Source: an uncultured Christensenellaceae bacterium
Lineage (GTDB): Bacteria; Bacillota; Clostridia; Christensenellales; UBA3700
Direction of reading: 5' to 3'
Length of the DNA: 64,000 nucleotides
Assembly (NCBI GenBank): GCA_944381325.1
Contig: CALWKS010000002.1
Coordinates: 124,001 to 188,000, forward strand
Each line of letters begins with the position of its first letter. The first letter of the stretch is position 1. Of this stretch, positions 34,319 to 42,172 are shown piece after piece. A program made the position numbers and the translations under genes. The notes beneath the pieces are model-generated. The model saw only the letters and a program-made list of their open reading frames with translations. It searched no databases and had not been told where the DNA came from.

Positions 34319-36265
34319 TTACTCAAAAGACGTGATGACCTTTTCAGCGTACAATGCGATGCCGCCGTACTCCTCTGAACCTGCGACAATATTAAGCGAC
34401 GAGAGATTGATCACCTCCGACAGCAGCTCACATTTTTCAAACGCAAGACTTCCTATAATAACGACTTTTTGAGGCACTGTGAACGAAGTCAGCGACGAAC
34501 ATCTGTTAAAAGCCCACGCCCCTATAACCGTCAACGCGCTATCCTCAGACAATTTCACTTCATAGAGATCAGAACAGTATGCGAATGCCTTATCTCCGAT
34601 TTTCGCAACACCTGCTCCTATAGTTACTCTGCCTAGCGACGTACAATAACAAAAAGCGCTTTCACCTATTTCAGTTACCGCATCCGGGATAACTACGCTG
34701 GTATACTCGCAGTCATAGAACGCTTCTCTGCCTATACTGTACATGCCGCCCTCGTAAGACTGCGGCAGGATCAGCTCGCCTTTCCTGTTCAGAGCTGTCA
34801 GGAGCACAGCGCCGTCCGTTCCGTCATAGAACACAAATCCGTCCGTCGTAACGACAACTTTGCTCTCCACGTCGGTATTATCGTATATATCTACCGCCCT
34901 GCTAGCCACAAGACCGTATGACGTATCGCCCTCAACAAGCGGCAAATCGGACAGATTGTATATCTCTTTCAGTTGCTGACAATCTGAAAAAGCATAATCC
35001 CCTATATATTCCACTGTTGACGACAAAGTAAGCGACACAAGAACGTAACAATTTTCGAAAGCTCTTTCAGATATATATCTGCACCCTTCTGATACGCCGA
35101 ATTCATAAAGCGAATAGCAGTTGCCGAACGCCTGCGAGGGTATCTCTCTGACTGAAGACGGAAGCACTGCCGACTTCAATGAATGGCAATTTTTGAATAC
35201 CCCTTCTCCGATATGATTAAGCTTGCTGCCGTCTGCGAAAGCAACGCTTTCAAGTTCTGTACACGAAGCGAACGCACTATCCCCTATAGACACCACTCCC
35301 GCAGGCAAAACTATGTTTTTGATCTTTGATTTAAAAAACGCGTGATCCTCCACTACCGTAAGTTTGCTTCCCTCTGCAAACAAAAGTTCTGTGCATGTGG
35401 AATTGGAATTAAATGCGTACTCTCCGATCTCGGTCACGTAATCGGGTACGATCAGGGTTTCCGCAAAACCGCTCGCACTGTACAGTACATATCCCGTATC
35501 GCTGGGATAAATCGAAAGTCCTGTTTTCGACGGATCTATTTTCCACTTAGCGGTCAGTTCGAGGTCTTCGGTATAAGTCCATATAGAGAGACATTTGCCT
35601 TTTCCGTCAGTCACCCTCTCGTATCCGTCATACCAGCCTTCGAAAGCATAGCCGTATTTTTCCGGCACAGGAAAATCAGATACGTCTCCGTACGTCACGG
35701 TAAGTTCTTCCTCTTCAAGATCTCCTCCCTGAGCGTCGAGACTCACCGTGTATTGAACGGGCTCCCACTCCGAAAAAAGAGTTATGCTTTCTGCATTGGA
35801 ATTCTTAAAAGTTTCATCCGTGATCTTTTCTATCTTCTCGCCTTCAAGATACCAGCCGACAAACGTATAACCGTTTCTTGTCGGTTCGTACAGATCGACA
35901 ACCGTGCCTCTTCCGAAATGCTTGGGATTGAGCACGTTGTTTCTGCCGTCGTAAACGATGTAGTAGATATCGTAATAATCCCTGAGCCAGACAGCCTCAA
36001 AAGTCATGTCTCTGTCAACCGTAACGCTTTCTTCACGGTATAATTCTCCGTCCAGATACCAGCCTTTGAACGTAAGATCTTCAGTCCTGTCTATTTGCGG
36101 GATCGTCACCACAGTACCGTCCTTGACCGTAGTCTCGTAATACGTCTCCCCGTCGATCAGAAACTCTATTTTCCTGGATTTGCCGTCGCATGCGCTCAAT
36201 AAAGCCGCAGCAACGAGAATCAGTATCAGTGTAAGCAGTAAAAACCAAACCTTGCTTTTTCTCAT
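34319..36265 (-). CDS. Surface lipoprotein with InlB-type and BspA-type leucine-rich repeats
   Basis: A 648-residue lipoprotein with lipobox LLSAC (Cys26). Residues 30-245 hold three InlB B-repeats (Flg_new/Listeria-Bacteroides repeats), recognisable by FKGWYLDGE, FVGWYLEGE and FEGWYDG. Residues 250-640 are BspA-like LRR_5 repeats (for example IGDSAFASCTELESVAF, IGEGVFKNCHSLKSAVL, IGDYAFSDCQQLKEIYN), interrupted near 450-500. Such proteins bind host or microbial surfaces. It is the last gene of the sigma-factor operon, 18 bases after the membrane protein gene, and so is a likely output of that sigma factor. GGAGG before ATG. Confidence 0.88.
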   Translation of the reverse strand: MRKSKVWFLLLTLILILVAAALLSACDGKSRKIEFLIDGETYYETTVKDGTVVTIPQIDRTEDLTFKGWYLDGELYREESVTVDRDMTFEAVWLRDYYDIYYIVYDGRNNVLNPKHFGRGTVVDLYEPTRNGYTFVGWYLEGEKIEKITDETFKNSNAESITLFSEWEPVQYTVSLDAQGGDLEEEELTVTYGDVSDFPVPEKYGYAFEGWYDGYERVTDGKGKCLSIWTYTEDLELTAKWKIDPSKTGLSIYPSDTGYVLYSASGFAETLIVPDYVTEIGEYAFNSNSTCTELLFAEGSKLTVVEDHAFFKSKIKNIVLPAGVVSIGDSAFASCTELESVAFADGSKLNHIGEGVFKNCHSLKSAVLPSSVREIPSQAFGNCYSLYEFGVSEGCRYISERAFENCYVLVSLTLSSTVEYIGDYAFSDCQQLKEIYNLSDLPLVEGDTSYGLVASRAVDIYDNTDVESKVVVTTDGFVFYDGTDGAVLLTALNRKGELILPQSYEGGMYSIGREAFYDCEYTSVVIPDAVTEIGESAFCYCTSLGRVTIGAGVAKIGDKAFAYCSDLYEVKLSEDSALTVIGAWAFNRCSSLTSFTVPQKVVIIGSLAFEKCELLSEVINLSSLNIVAGSEEYGGIALYAEKVITSFE

Positions 36266-36283
36266 AGTCTTTCCTCCTCTCCG

Positions 36284-36970
36284 TCAATAGAACATTGTCG
36301 CCGCAAACGCGTAAAAACCGTCGTATACTGATTGACGGGCGGCATTATACCATATATAAATTTTTTCTTCGCCCGTGTCGATCATTCCCTGATATTGATA
36401 CATATATCTGCCATTGTCGGGATAGTAACTGTAATTATACTTTACCGTAAATTTGCCAAAGTCTATAGAATTTGTCATAGCAGCCGAAGCGATCGCGCCG
36501 CCGTATTCATAACCGTTCATTACAACGCAGACTGTCGCCTTTTCCTCCATAACTTCGGACGAAAAGTTGACAACGTAATATTTTGTTTTGTCCGTCTCTA
36601 TATCGAAATATCTCGTCACGTCAAGGTTATCAGTACTCCTGACGAACAGATCGACAACCGTCGTTTCCCCGTTCAATTCCTGAAGAGTTGACATTCCGAA
36701 ATCCGCTTTGCCTGCTATATAGAGGAAGTCGTTGTTTCTGCCGTCGTAAGCATCATCCTGAAAATCGCCAAATGCAACGCATATCACAGCAACTGCCGCT
36801 ATGACCGCCGCCGTCAGCGTCCCCGTCAATGCGGCTATAAGATTTCTCTTTTTCTTCGAGATCTTCTGTCTTACGGGCACCTTTTGCTTAAGCTTGAACA
36901 AAAACTCCTCGTTGCCGAGCGCCGACAGCCTTTCTTTAGCATATTTCTGAAGTTTTCTATCCTTTTTCAT
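36284..36970 (-). CDS. Single-TM protein, candidate anti-sigma factor
   Basis: A 228-residue protein coded 19 bases after the sigma-factor gene. It has a basic cytosolic N terminus of about 42 residues, one TM segment (about 43-68) and an extracytoplasmic domain of 160 residues rich in Tyr and Asp. This topology and position fit an anti-sigma factor, although I see no zinc-binding HxxxCxxC motif. The outer domain is unrecognised. GAGGAAGG precedes ATG. Confidence 0.6.
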   Translation of the reverse strand: MKKDRKLQKYAKERLSALGNEEFLFKLKQKVPVRQKISKKKRNLIAALTGTLTAAVIAAVAVICVAFGDFQDDAYDGRNNDFLYIAGKADFGMSTLQELNGETTVVDLFVRSTDNLDVTRYFDIETDKTKYYVVNFSSEVMEEKATVCVVMNGYEYGGAIASAAMTNSIDFGKFTVKYNYSYYPDNGRYMYQYQGMIDTGEEKIYIWYNAARQSVYDGFYAFAATMFY

Positions 36971-36989
36971 ATCCTTCCTCTCTTCCGTT

Positions 36990-37571
36990 TCAGAGATATT
37001 TTTTCAACCGTTTGACGGCACGCGAATGCTTCTGCCTCACCGTCGAATATTTTATTCCGAGAATATCGGCTACTTCTTTCTGTGAATAACCTTCCCAGTA
37101 GACCTTCTCGATTATCGATCGAGACTCGTCGTCAAGCTTCTGCAATTCTTCATACAGATCGCCGTAGCGTTCCTGCTCGCTCAACGCCGCCTTCTCAGTG
37201 TTTTCGTCAAGCCGCCCGAACCTGCTCTCGTTGCATATTTTGCGTTTTGCGATGTTTTCACAGCATGTATATACCCAGCTTGTCGGAGAATTCACCCTTT
37301 GTTGAGTTTTTGCGATCTCAAACAGTTTGAGGAAAAATTCCTGTGCCGATTCCTCTGCTACCTCTTTGCCGTAGGTAAAACTCAACTTGTTGATTATAGC
37401 GGAATAGTAGGCGCGGTATAACTTCTCTATCGCCGCACCGTCCTTATTTATCCTTTTGATAATCTGTTGAATTCTGCCGCTTCCATCAAAACTTCTTCCT
37501 GCAACACCTTGGCGTTTTGCCGCCTGTGCCCGCGCCGACCGTCTGTCAGCCGCGAGCTTCTTCCTCTTCAC
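36990..37571 (-). CDS. ECF-type RNA polymerase sigma factor
   Basis: A 193-residue sigma-70 family factor of extracytoplasmic-function size. Region 2 spans about 45-100 (LYRAYYSAIINKLSFTYG, then AEESAQEFFLKLFE); region 4 spans about 140-190, with the helix-turn-helix YSQKEVADILGIKYSTVRQ and the end SRAVKRLKKYL. The frame starts at GTG 37571, with a 30-residue basic leader; a later internal start is possible, as no ribosome site is visible. It heads an operon with a TM protein and an LRR lipoprotein. A TGTAAC-N15-CGTA element directly upstream suggests self-activation. Confidence 0.88.
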   Translation of the reverse strand: MKRKKLAADRRSARAQAAKRQGVAGRSFDGSGRIQQIIKRINKDGAAIEKLYRAYYSAIINKLSFTYGKEVAEESAQEFFLKLFEIAKTQQRVNSPTSWVYTCCENIAKRKICNESRFGRLDENTEKAALSEQERYGDLYEELQKLDDESRSIIEKVYWEGYSQKEVADILGIKYSTVRQKHSRAVKRLKKYL

Positions 37572-37579
37572 ATATTAGA

Positions 37580-37604
37580 TACGCAAAAACCGCGTTTTGT
37601 TACA
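37580..37604 (-). promoter_or_regulatory. Possible ECF-type promoter of the sigma-factor operon
   Basis: On the minus strand TGTAAC (37604-37599), 15 bp, CGTA (37583-37580): close to the TGAAAC/CGTA elements used by Bacillus SigW-like factors. A sigma-A reading (TTGTAA-18-TATCTA) is also possible. Either puts the transcript start at or next to the GTG start codon. Confidence 0.4.
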
Positions 37605-37678
37605 ACCGTTTAAAATTTTCTTTAGCAGTTGATTTAATTATAATATATATACTTAAGCGTTTCAATCCTTGTTTAAAC

Positions 37679-37838
37679 TGTCTATCCGGAGTTTGCACAA
37701 CCTGTTTTCCCTTTTTAAATGATAATTCTGTCTTCAGTCCAATACTGTATTGTGCTGGCTCAGATAACCGTCGCCATTCTGACCGCACAGATAAAACGCC
37801 TCAGAGAACTCCGAAATGGCTCATTCAAAAATGATTAA
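37679..37838 (+). pseudogene. Frameshifted remnant of a paralogue of the small membrane protein at 33824
   Basis: In one frame (from 37679) LSGVCTTCFPFLNDN matches YAGVSMTFGILGNEA of the intact protein; in another frame (37722-37838) IILSSVQYCIVLAQITVAILTAQI matches the second TM helix. The frame change, and the lack of a matching N-terminal half, mark it as a decayed copy. A 39-codon ORF remains from ATG 37719 but has no ribosome site. Confidence 0.6.
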
Positions 37839-37861
37839 GAACACCTCTTATCCTGAAACAC

Positions 37862-37908
37862 AAAAACCGCTCTCGCGTACTTTCACGCAGAGGGCGGTTT
37901 TTTATTGT
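37862..37908. terminator. Terminator after the paralogue remnant
   Basis: Long stem AAAACCGCTCTCGCGT/ACGCAGAGGGCGGTTTT with one or two mismatches, followed by T residues; on the minus strand it can end the XRE operon too. Confidence 0.85.
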
Positions 37909-37936
37909 TAAGACTTAACAAAAACAAAGACCATGC

Positions 37937-38254
37937 TTAAATTATCCTGATCGAAGGAAAAATCGCAATGAACAAACAGAGGATATACAACGCCCACTCT
38001 GAGATCTTACCCATACGCAGCCTGAACTCGCTGGGCTCACTGTTGCAGGGATAACGCTCATTCCACCTTGAATGCCATTTATTCTCCCATTTACACAGAG
38101 AGTAATTGAAATACGTTACAGGGATAATCAATGTCATCGACAAAGCGTACATCCACAGTATACTCCTCATTCCGTTGAAATACATAAACACAAGACCTAT
38201 CAAAGCAACGACAATCTGACAAACTAAAAATTTAATGTTCTTCTTTTTGTCCAT
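37937..38254 (-). CDS. Small membrane protein of unknown function
   Basis: A 105-residue protein with three hydrophobic segments (about 8-25, 30-48 and 85-103) and a hydrophilic Trp/Arg-rich loop between the second and third. It resembles parts of small SdpI-like or DUF-type membrane proteins but I cannot name the family. Its ATG overlaps the TGA of the XRE-type regulator gene (TGATG), so the two are coupled. It may be the membrane partner of that regulator. Confidence 0.7.
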   Translation of the reverse strand: MDKKKNIKFLVCQIVVALIGLVFMYFNGMRSILWMYALSMTLIIPVTYFNYSLCKWENKWHSRWNERYPCNSEPSEFRLRMGKISEWALYILCLFIAIFPSIRII

Positions 38255-39003
38255 CAGTCAAGCCCTCCTTCGACAGATATGACTTTGAATCCTTGTTCAA
38301 TCGAAATTTCATAAGTATTTATCATCTGTTCAAAACTCTCGCCTTTTTTGATACTTCCGCTAAATGAAACGTCAATTGTAACATCTCCTGTGCCGTAACA
38401 GAAAAATTCCACCCGTACCGTTAAATTTAAATCAGAAATATCCCTGACAGCGCTGACTCGTACTATGTACTCTTCGCAATTATAATTTCTTGTAGGTTCA
38501 ACTTCTACGTATATAAAGCTTTTATAATTATCCAACGTCAGCTCTCTCGGTCTGTCAAGCCACTTTGCGAACTGAATAGAGGATAAAATAATTACGATAA
38601 TTATAAAAACAGCAAATACCGTATAACCGAATTTTCTCTCAAACGCAGAATAACCGTTGCGCCCGGTAAAACTTACCGCGCTTTTATCGGAAGAGCTTGT
38701 GCTGTCAGCCTCTGATACATCTTCAAAACTCTCAGCGTAAGCAGTTTTCGAATTGTCCGTTCCAGCATAATTTTCCTGCGCCTTTCCTGCATCTGAGTCA
38801 AAGCTTTTTTCTTCGCTTTTAAGAATATCTTCTACTGAAACGTCGAGTGCCGAAGAAAGACTTAAAAGATACTCTGAATCAGGCAATTCGCCGTTTTCCC
38901 AGCGCTCGATTTGCCATTCGGAAACATTGAGCAATTTTGCAAGCTCTGAAACCGAAAGACCCTTTTCATTACGCTTTCGAGCTAAAAATTCTCCTCTTTT
39001 CAT
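38254..39003 (-). CDS. XRE-family regulator with membrane anchor
   Basis: A 249-residue protein. Residues 1-60 are an HTH_3 domain (FLARKRNEKGLSVSELAKLL, then VSEWQIERWENGELP). A Ser/Glu/Asp-rich linker (65-120) is followed by a TM segment (about 126-148) and an extracytoplasmic beta-rich domain. This is a membrane-tethered transcription factor or a protein of the RodZ-like layout; the outside domain suggests signal sensing. It has a consensus promoter. AAGGAG lies 14 bases upstream, serving a three-codon leader ORF that overlaps the start. Confidence 0.82.
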   Translation of the reverse strand: MKRGEFLARKRNEKGLSVSELAKLLNVSEWQIERWENGELPDSEYLLSLSSALDVSVEDILKSEEKSFDSDAGKAQENYAGTDNSKTAYAESFEDVSEADSTSSSDKSAVSFTGRNGYSAFERKFGYTVFAVFIIIVIILSSIQFAKWLDRPRELTLDNYKSFIYVEVEPTRNYNCEEYIVRVSAVRDISDLNLTVRVEFFCYGTGDVTIDVSFSGSIKKGESFEQMINTYEISIEQGFKVISVEGGLD

Positions 39004-39011
39004 CCCTTCAT
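39000..39011 (-). other. Three-codon leader ORF overlapping the XRE gene start
   Basis: ATG AAG GGA TGA (39011-39000) is placed 5 bases after the AAGGAG site, and its stop overlaps the ATG of the XRE gene (ATGA). The spacing is better for this mini-ORF than for the gene itself, so XRE translation may depend on re-initiation. Confidence 0.45.
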
Positions 39012-39029
39012 TTATACTCCTTTATATCA

Positions 39030-39058
39030 ATTATACGTCGTAAAAAATATATTGTCAA
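39030..39058 (-). promoter_or_regulatory. Consensus promoter of the XRE operon
   Basis: On the minus strand perfect TTGACA (39058-39053), 17 bp AT-rich spacer, perfect TATAAT (39035-39030). Confidence 0.92.
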
Positions 39059-39172
39059 TACGTTTGGTTATAAAACATGCCGTCTCACCATTGTAAATTT
39101 ACGATAAACAATTCACCTTCAGTCGCAATCAATTAAGACTAAAAAAGAAAAAACACATATTTACTTCTGACT

Positions 39173-40297
39173 TTAATTAATAACGTAAGCAAAACCATTA
39201 TTTTGAGTTGCAAAATAATATTCATTATTATTGCAAATCAAGTCTCCAATAACTTTTATGTTAGGATGCCCGTACCTATTCCCATGCCCAAAAGAAATGA
39301 CATATATTTCGCTATTGATAGAATGTTTACGAAAGGCATCCCAATTGCTTATAGAACCATGATGCGGAATTTGTAAAACAGATATTTTTTTATACTCAAT
39401 ATAACTCTTCAATTCATTAGCAATTGCAACATTAAATTTAATATCACCCGTAAGCAACGTTATTCCTTGTGATGTCATATTTCGATTATATCTGTAACAA
39501 CCGTCACGATCACAGAACATTCTGATACATTTACAATTATCGCAATTAGTATAATGGACACTATTTACTTCTTTTTTCGGATTATGAAGCAATAATATTG
39601 ATGTATTATTCAATTCATTTCCGCGCCCGAGAATCTGCTTATACGCCTGAGCTATCATATTAATGTTATGTTTGTTTTTTTCAATAAACTTCTGCATATT
39701 TTCACAGTTTGCATTTTTCAAAAAGTTTTCACAGGCGCTATTTATTGCAGCTATCTTATTTTGATCGACTTCATTATATAAAAATCTAAATTCCCAATAA
39801 ATATTTTCGGAATCAAAACATTTGATCTCCTCTGTGCTTTTTACATGTTTTATTTCTTGGATATTATCTTTCAGAAAATCGCTATCATTTAACCCATATA
39901 ACGACTCAATTAATTTATACAATTCATCAATATTTTCTTTTTGATTTTGCCTTTTTTCATTATTTACATATAAGTCATAATATATATACAAACGTAAAAC
40001 GTTTTCATTAAATAAACCCAAATAAGGAAGATAAATTTTATTGACACGAAAATTTCTCAGCAATTCATATAAGCCACTATAATGATCTTTATGTAAATGA
40101 GAAACAATTACAAAATCGATTATAGGTTTACAATTAAATGAAGCTTTAATTTCATTTTTATAATTCTTGATTTCCTCATTCAATATTTTTTGATTATTTT
40201 CACTTCCGCAATCATATACAAAATTATAATGTCCATTCAAAAGTGATCCTGTGTAAAATAAACCTTGTCCAACAGGTCTAAAAACAAATTTATTCAT
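39173..40297 (-). CDS. AT-rich metallo-beta-lactamase-fold hydrolase, ComEC-like
   Basis: A 374-residue cytosolic MBL protein with no signal or TM segment. Metal ligands: SHLHKDH (His67, His69, Asp71, His72), Asp285 in LLTGDIK and PHHGS (His312, His313). Between strand blocks lies an inserted hydrophilic region (about 95-230), and a Cys cluster at 252, 255, 257, 262 and 267 that could bind zinc. Codon use is strongly AT-rich (many ATA, AAT, TTA), unlike all neighbours, which points to horizontal transfer. Homologues of this class occur in mobile or defence-related loci; function is unproven. AGGGGGT precedes ATG. Confidence 0.8.
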   Translation of the reverse strand: MNKFVFRPVGQGLFYTGSLLNGHYNFVYDCGSENNQKILNEEIKNYKNEIKASFNCKPIIDFVIVSHLHKDHYSGLYELLRNFRVNKIYLPYLGLFNENVLRLYIYYDLYVNNEKRQNQKENIDELYKLIESLYGLNDSDFLKDNIQEIKHVKSTEEIKCFDSENIYWEFRFLYNEVDQNKIAAINSACENFLKNANCENMQKFIEKNKHNINMIAQAYKQILGRGNELNNTSILLLHNPKKEVNSVHYTNCDNCKCIRMFCDRDGCYRYNRNMTSQGITLLTGDIKFNVAIANELKSYIEYKKISVLQIPHHGSISNWDAFRKHSINSEIYVISFGHGNRYGHPNIKVIGDLICNNNEYYFATQNNGFAYVIN

Positions 40298-40323
40298 AGT
40301 GCTACCCCCTAATTTATAAAATA

Positions 40324-40352
40324 ATTATATCACAGTTGTCACTACCTGTCCA
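40324..40352 (-). promoter_or_regulatory. Promoter of the AT-rich MBL gene
   Basis: On the minus strand TGGACA (40352-40347), 17 bp, TATAAT (40329-40324). It gives the gene its own transcript. Confidence 0.78.
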
Positions 40353-40491
40353 TTTTAAATCCGCTTATACGATTTGTTTTCTATGGGCTGTTTTACTTAT
40401 TTATAAAAAGTGATACAAATTTAATAAGCTATAATATAACAAGAATTACATTAGCATATTATCTACTGAACTAATAAAGTAAACAGGAAAT

Positions 40492-40523
40492 AAAACAGGT
40501 CAAAGACCTAAATTCTTGACCTG
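40492..40523 (-). terminator. Terminator after the RlmD-type gene
   Basis: CAGGTCAA/TTGACCTG-type stem (40517-40523 with 40497-40503), followed on the minus strand by TTTTATTT. Confidence 0.82.
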
Positions 40524-40540
40524 AAATCGACTATAATCAA

Positions 40541-41914
40541 TTATTTTCTTAAAAGCTCCACAAAAGTTTCTATATGCTTAGTCTGAGGGAACATTTCATA
40601 AGGAGATACTGAAAGAATATCGTAAGCCCCGTCAAGTCTTGCAAGATCGCGGGCAAGCGTTGCAGGATTGCAGGAAACGTAATAAACACGGTCAGGCAAC
40701 GCAGTCTTTATCGCTTCAATGACTTTTTCATCGCAACCTTTGCGCGGAGGGTCGAGAACGACAGAAAAACTCGTTCCGCTTTCTCTGAGTTTTTTGGCAA
40801 GCGGCGGCAGTTCTTCTGCGCAGTCTCCGCAGATGTTCTTTACCCTGGACTCATTGCCGCAGCTTTTTGTCAGTTCGTCCGCATCGGCAACTGCTTCAGG
40901 CACTATCTCGATGCCGTAGACTCTTTCCACACTCTTTGCAAGCACGTTGGTAAGCACTCCGGCGCCGCTGTATGCGTCGATCACAACTCCGTCTTTATTG
41001 CGTCTGACGCTCTCTGCCACGGCATTGTATATCATATCCCTTACGCCGTCGTTTATCTGCATAAAGGAAAGAGGACTTACATTTGCGCGCACGCCGCATA
41101 TATTTGCTTCAAGTCTCGCCTCTCCGTAAATCAGAGATATATCAGGAGACATGATCACGTTGGTATTTTTCGTGTTCCTGTCAAAATATAGTGAAAATTC
41201 CTTACCCGTGTCGTTTAAAGCCGATATCAGCTTCTTTTCGAGAGGCAATTTTTTGCCGTTGCCGACAACGACGACGGCATACTTGTTCCCCACTCTGCGC
41301 GCTACGAAATGGCGCAGAAATCCTGAGTGCGTTCTTTCGTCATAGCAGTCAAGCCCCGCCTCGTTGGCATAAGCGAGAAACGCGTCGAGCATATCCTGCA
41401 TGCCGCTCTCATACATAACGCAAGCGCCCAGATCTTCCCTCACTCTTTCTCCGAAAGGTACAACTGTATGGGTGTTGCCTTTATAATATCCTGCAACGAC
41501 CTTTCCGTTGACCTTGGCAAGCGGGACCTGGATTTTATTGCGGTATCCGAAAATAATTCCGTCGCCTGCAACGTCGTTCACCTCTATTTTCCTGCCGAGT
41601 GCTTTATAAAGGCAAGCCTCTACGTTGGCTTTCTTTATTTCAAGCTGTCTGGTGTATCTTATATGCTGCATATCGCAACAACCGCAACGGTAGAATATGG
41701 GACAAAGAGGAGTTATCCTGTCTACACACGGCTCAAGAACTTTGATAACGGTAGCCCTGGCGAACTTCTTATTCACCTCTCTGACCATTACCCTGACCTT
41801 TTCGCCCTGCATACAAAGCGGCACGAAAACGACCATTCCGTCAACTCGCGCCACGCCCTCTCCTTCCATACCCGAAGAAGTTATTTCAATATCCAAAATA
41901 TCGCCTTTTTTCAT
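40541..41914 (-). CDS. rlmD: 23S rRNA (uracil-C5)-methyltransferase, RlmD/RlmCD type
   Basis: A 457-residue SAM-dependent RNA methyltransferase that should modify uracils in 23S rRNA. The N-terminal TRAM domain (1-60: KKGDILDIEITSSGMEGEGVA) binds RNA. A 4Fe-4S cluster is indicated by Cys in PLCPIFYRCGCCDMQHI. The C-terminal Rossmann part has DAYSGAGVLT near 310 and the catalytic Cys in VSCNPATLARDL near 410. I start at ATG 41914 (MKKGDI); the open frame runs 55 codons further up, through the promoter, and those residues do not resemble the family. There is no ribosome site, and TACAAT ends six bases before ATG. Confidence 0.93.
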   Translation of the reverse strand: MKKGDILDIEITSSGMEGEGVARVDGMVVFVPLCMQGEKVRVMVREVNKKFARATVIKVLEPCVDRITPLCPIFYRCGCCDMQHIRYTRQLEIKKANVEACLYKALGRKIEVNDVAGDGIIFGYRNKIQVPLAKVNGKVVAGYYKGNTHTVVPFGERVREDLGACVMYESGMQDMLDAFLAYANEAGLDCYDERTHSGFLRHFVARRVGNKYAVVVVGNGKKLPLEKKLISALNDTGKEFSLYFDRNTKNTNVIMSPDISLIYGEARLEANICGVRANVSPLSFMQINDGVRDMIYNAVAESVRRNKDGVVIDAYSGAGVLTNVLAKSVERVYGIEIVPEAVADADELTKSCGNESRVKNICGDCAEELPPLAKKLRESGTSFSVVLDPPRKGCDEKVIEAIKTALPDRVYYVSCNPATLARDLARLDGAYDILSVSPYEMFPQTKHIETFVELLRK

Positions 41915-41920
41915 AAATTC

Positions 41921-41950
41921 ATTGTAACACACAAGCTGCTTGTCTTGCAA
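41921..41950 (-). promoter_or_regulatory. Promoter placing the transcript start on the rlmD ATG
   Basis: On the minus strand TTGCAA (41950-41945), 18 bp, TACAAT (41926-41921), six bases, then ATG 41914. Confidence 0.65.
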
Positions 41951-42005
41951 GGACTGAGGGAATAATAAGCCGCGCGTTACACACAATATCTCAGGAGGTG
42001 AAGTT

Positions 42006-42158
42006 ATGAAAAACGGTAAAACCAATAAGAACAAAGCAAAAGCCAATCCGTCAAAGATGCGTGAAAAAGACGTCCGCAACCTTGAAATGAGTCTTAAAGA
42101 CGAAGCTGACGGATTTTATCACTACGAAAACACTCTTGACAAATATATTGAAGAATGA
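42006..42158 (+). CDS. Small charged protein of 50 residues
   Basis: A short gene with a perfect AGGAGG site, 7 bases before ATG. The product has a basic N-terminal half rich in Lys and Asn (MKNGKTNKNKAKANPSK) and an acidic C-terminal half (SLKDEADGFYHYENTLDKYIEE). A hairpin with stem CCGCTCC/GGGGCGG and TTTC follows. No Cys, no TM segment. It resembles small acid-soluble or nucleic-acid-associated mini-proteins only in size. Family unknown. Divergent from rlmD. Confidence 0.7.
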   Translation: MKNGKTNKNKAKANPSKMREKDVRNLEMSLKDEADGFYHYENTLDKYIEE

Positions 42159-42172
42159 CAAAAGCCGCTCCT

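Noticed and set aside
37719..37838. 39-codon ORF as an independent small membrane protein gene
   Set aside because: It is only the second helix of the protein at 33824, with the first part in another frame, so a decayed copy explains it better.
38254..40297. Defence system formed by the XRE regulator and the AT-rich MBL protein
   Set aside because: The genes differ in base composition and each has its own promoter; no nuclease, methylase or toxin partner is near. The MBL gene is reported alone.
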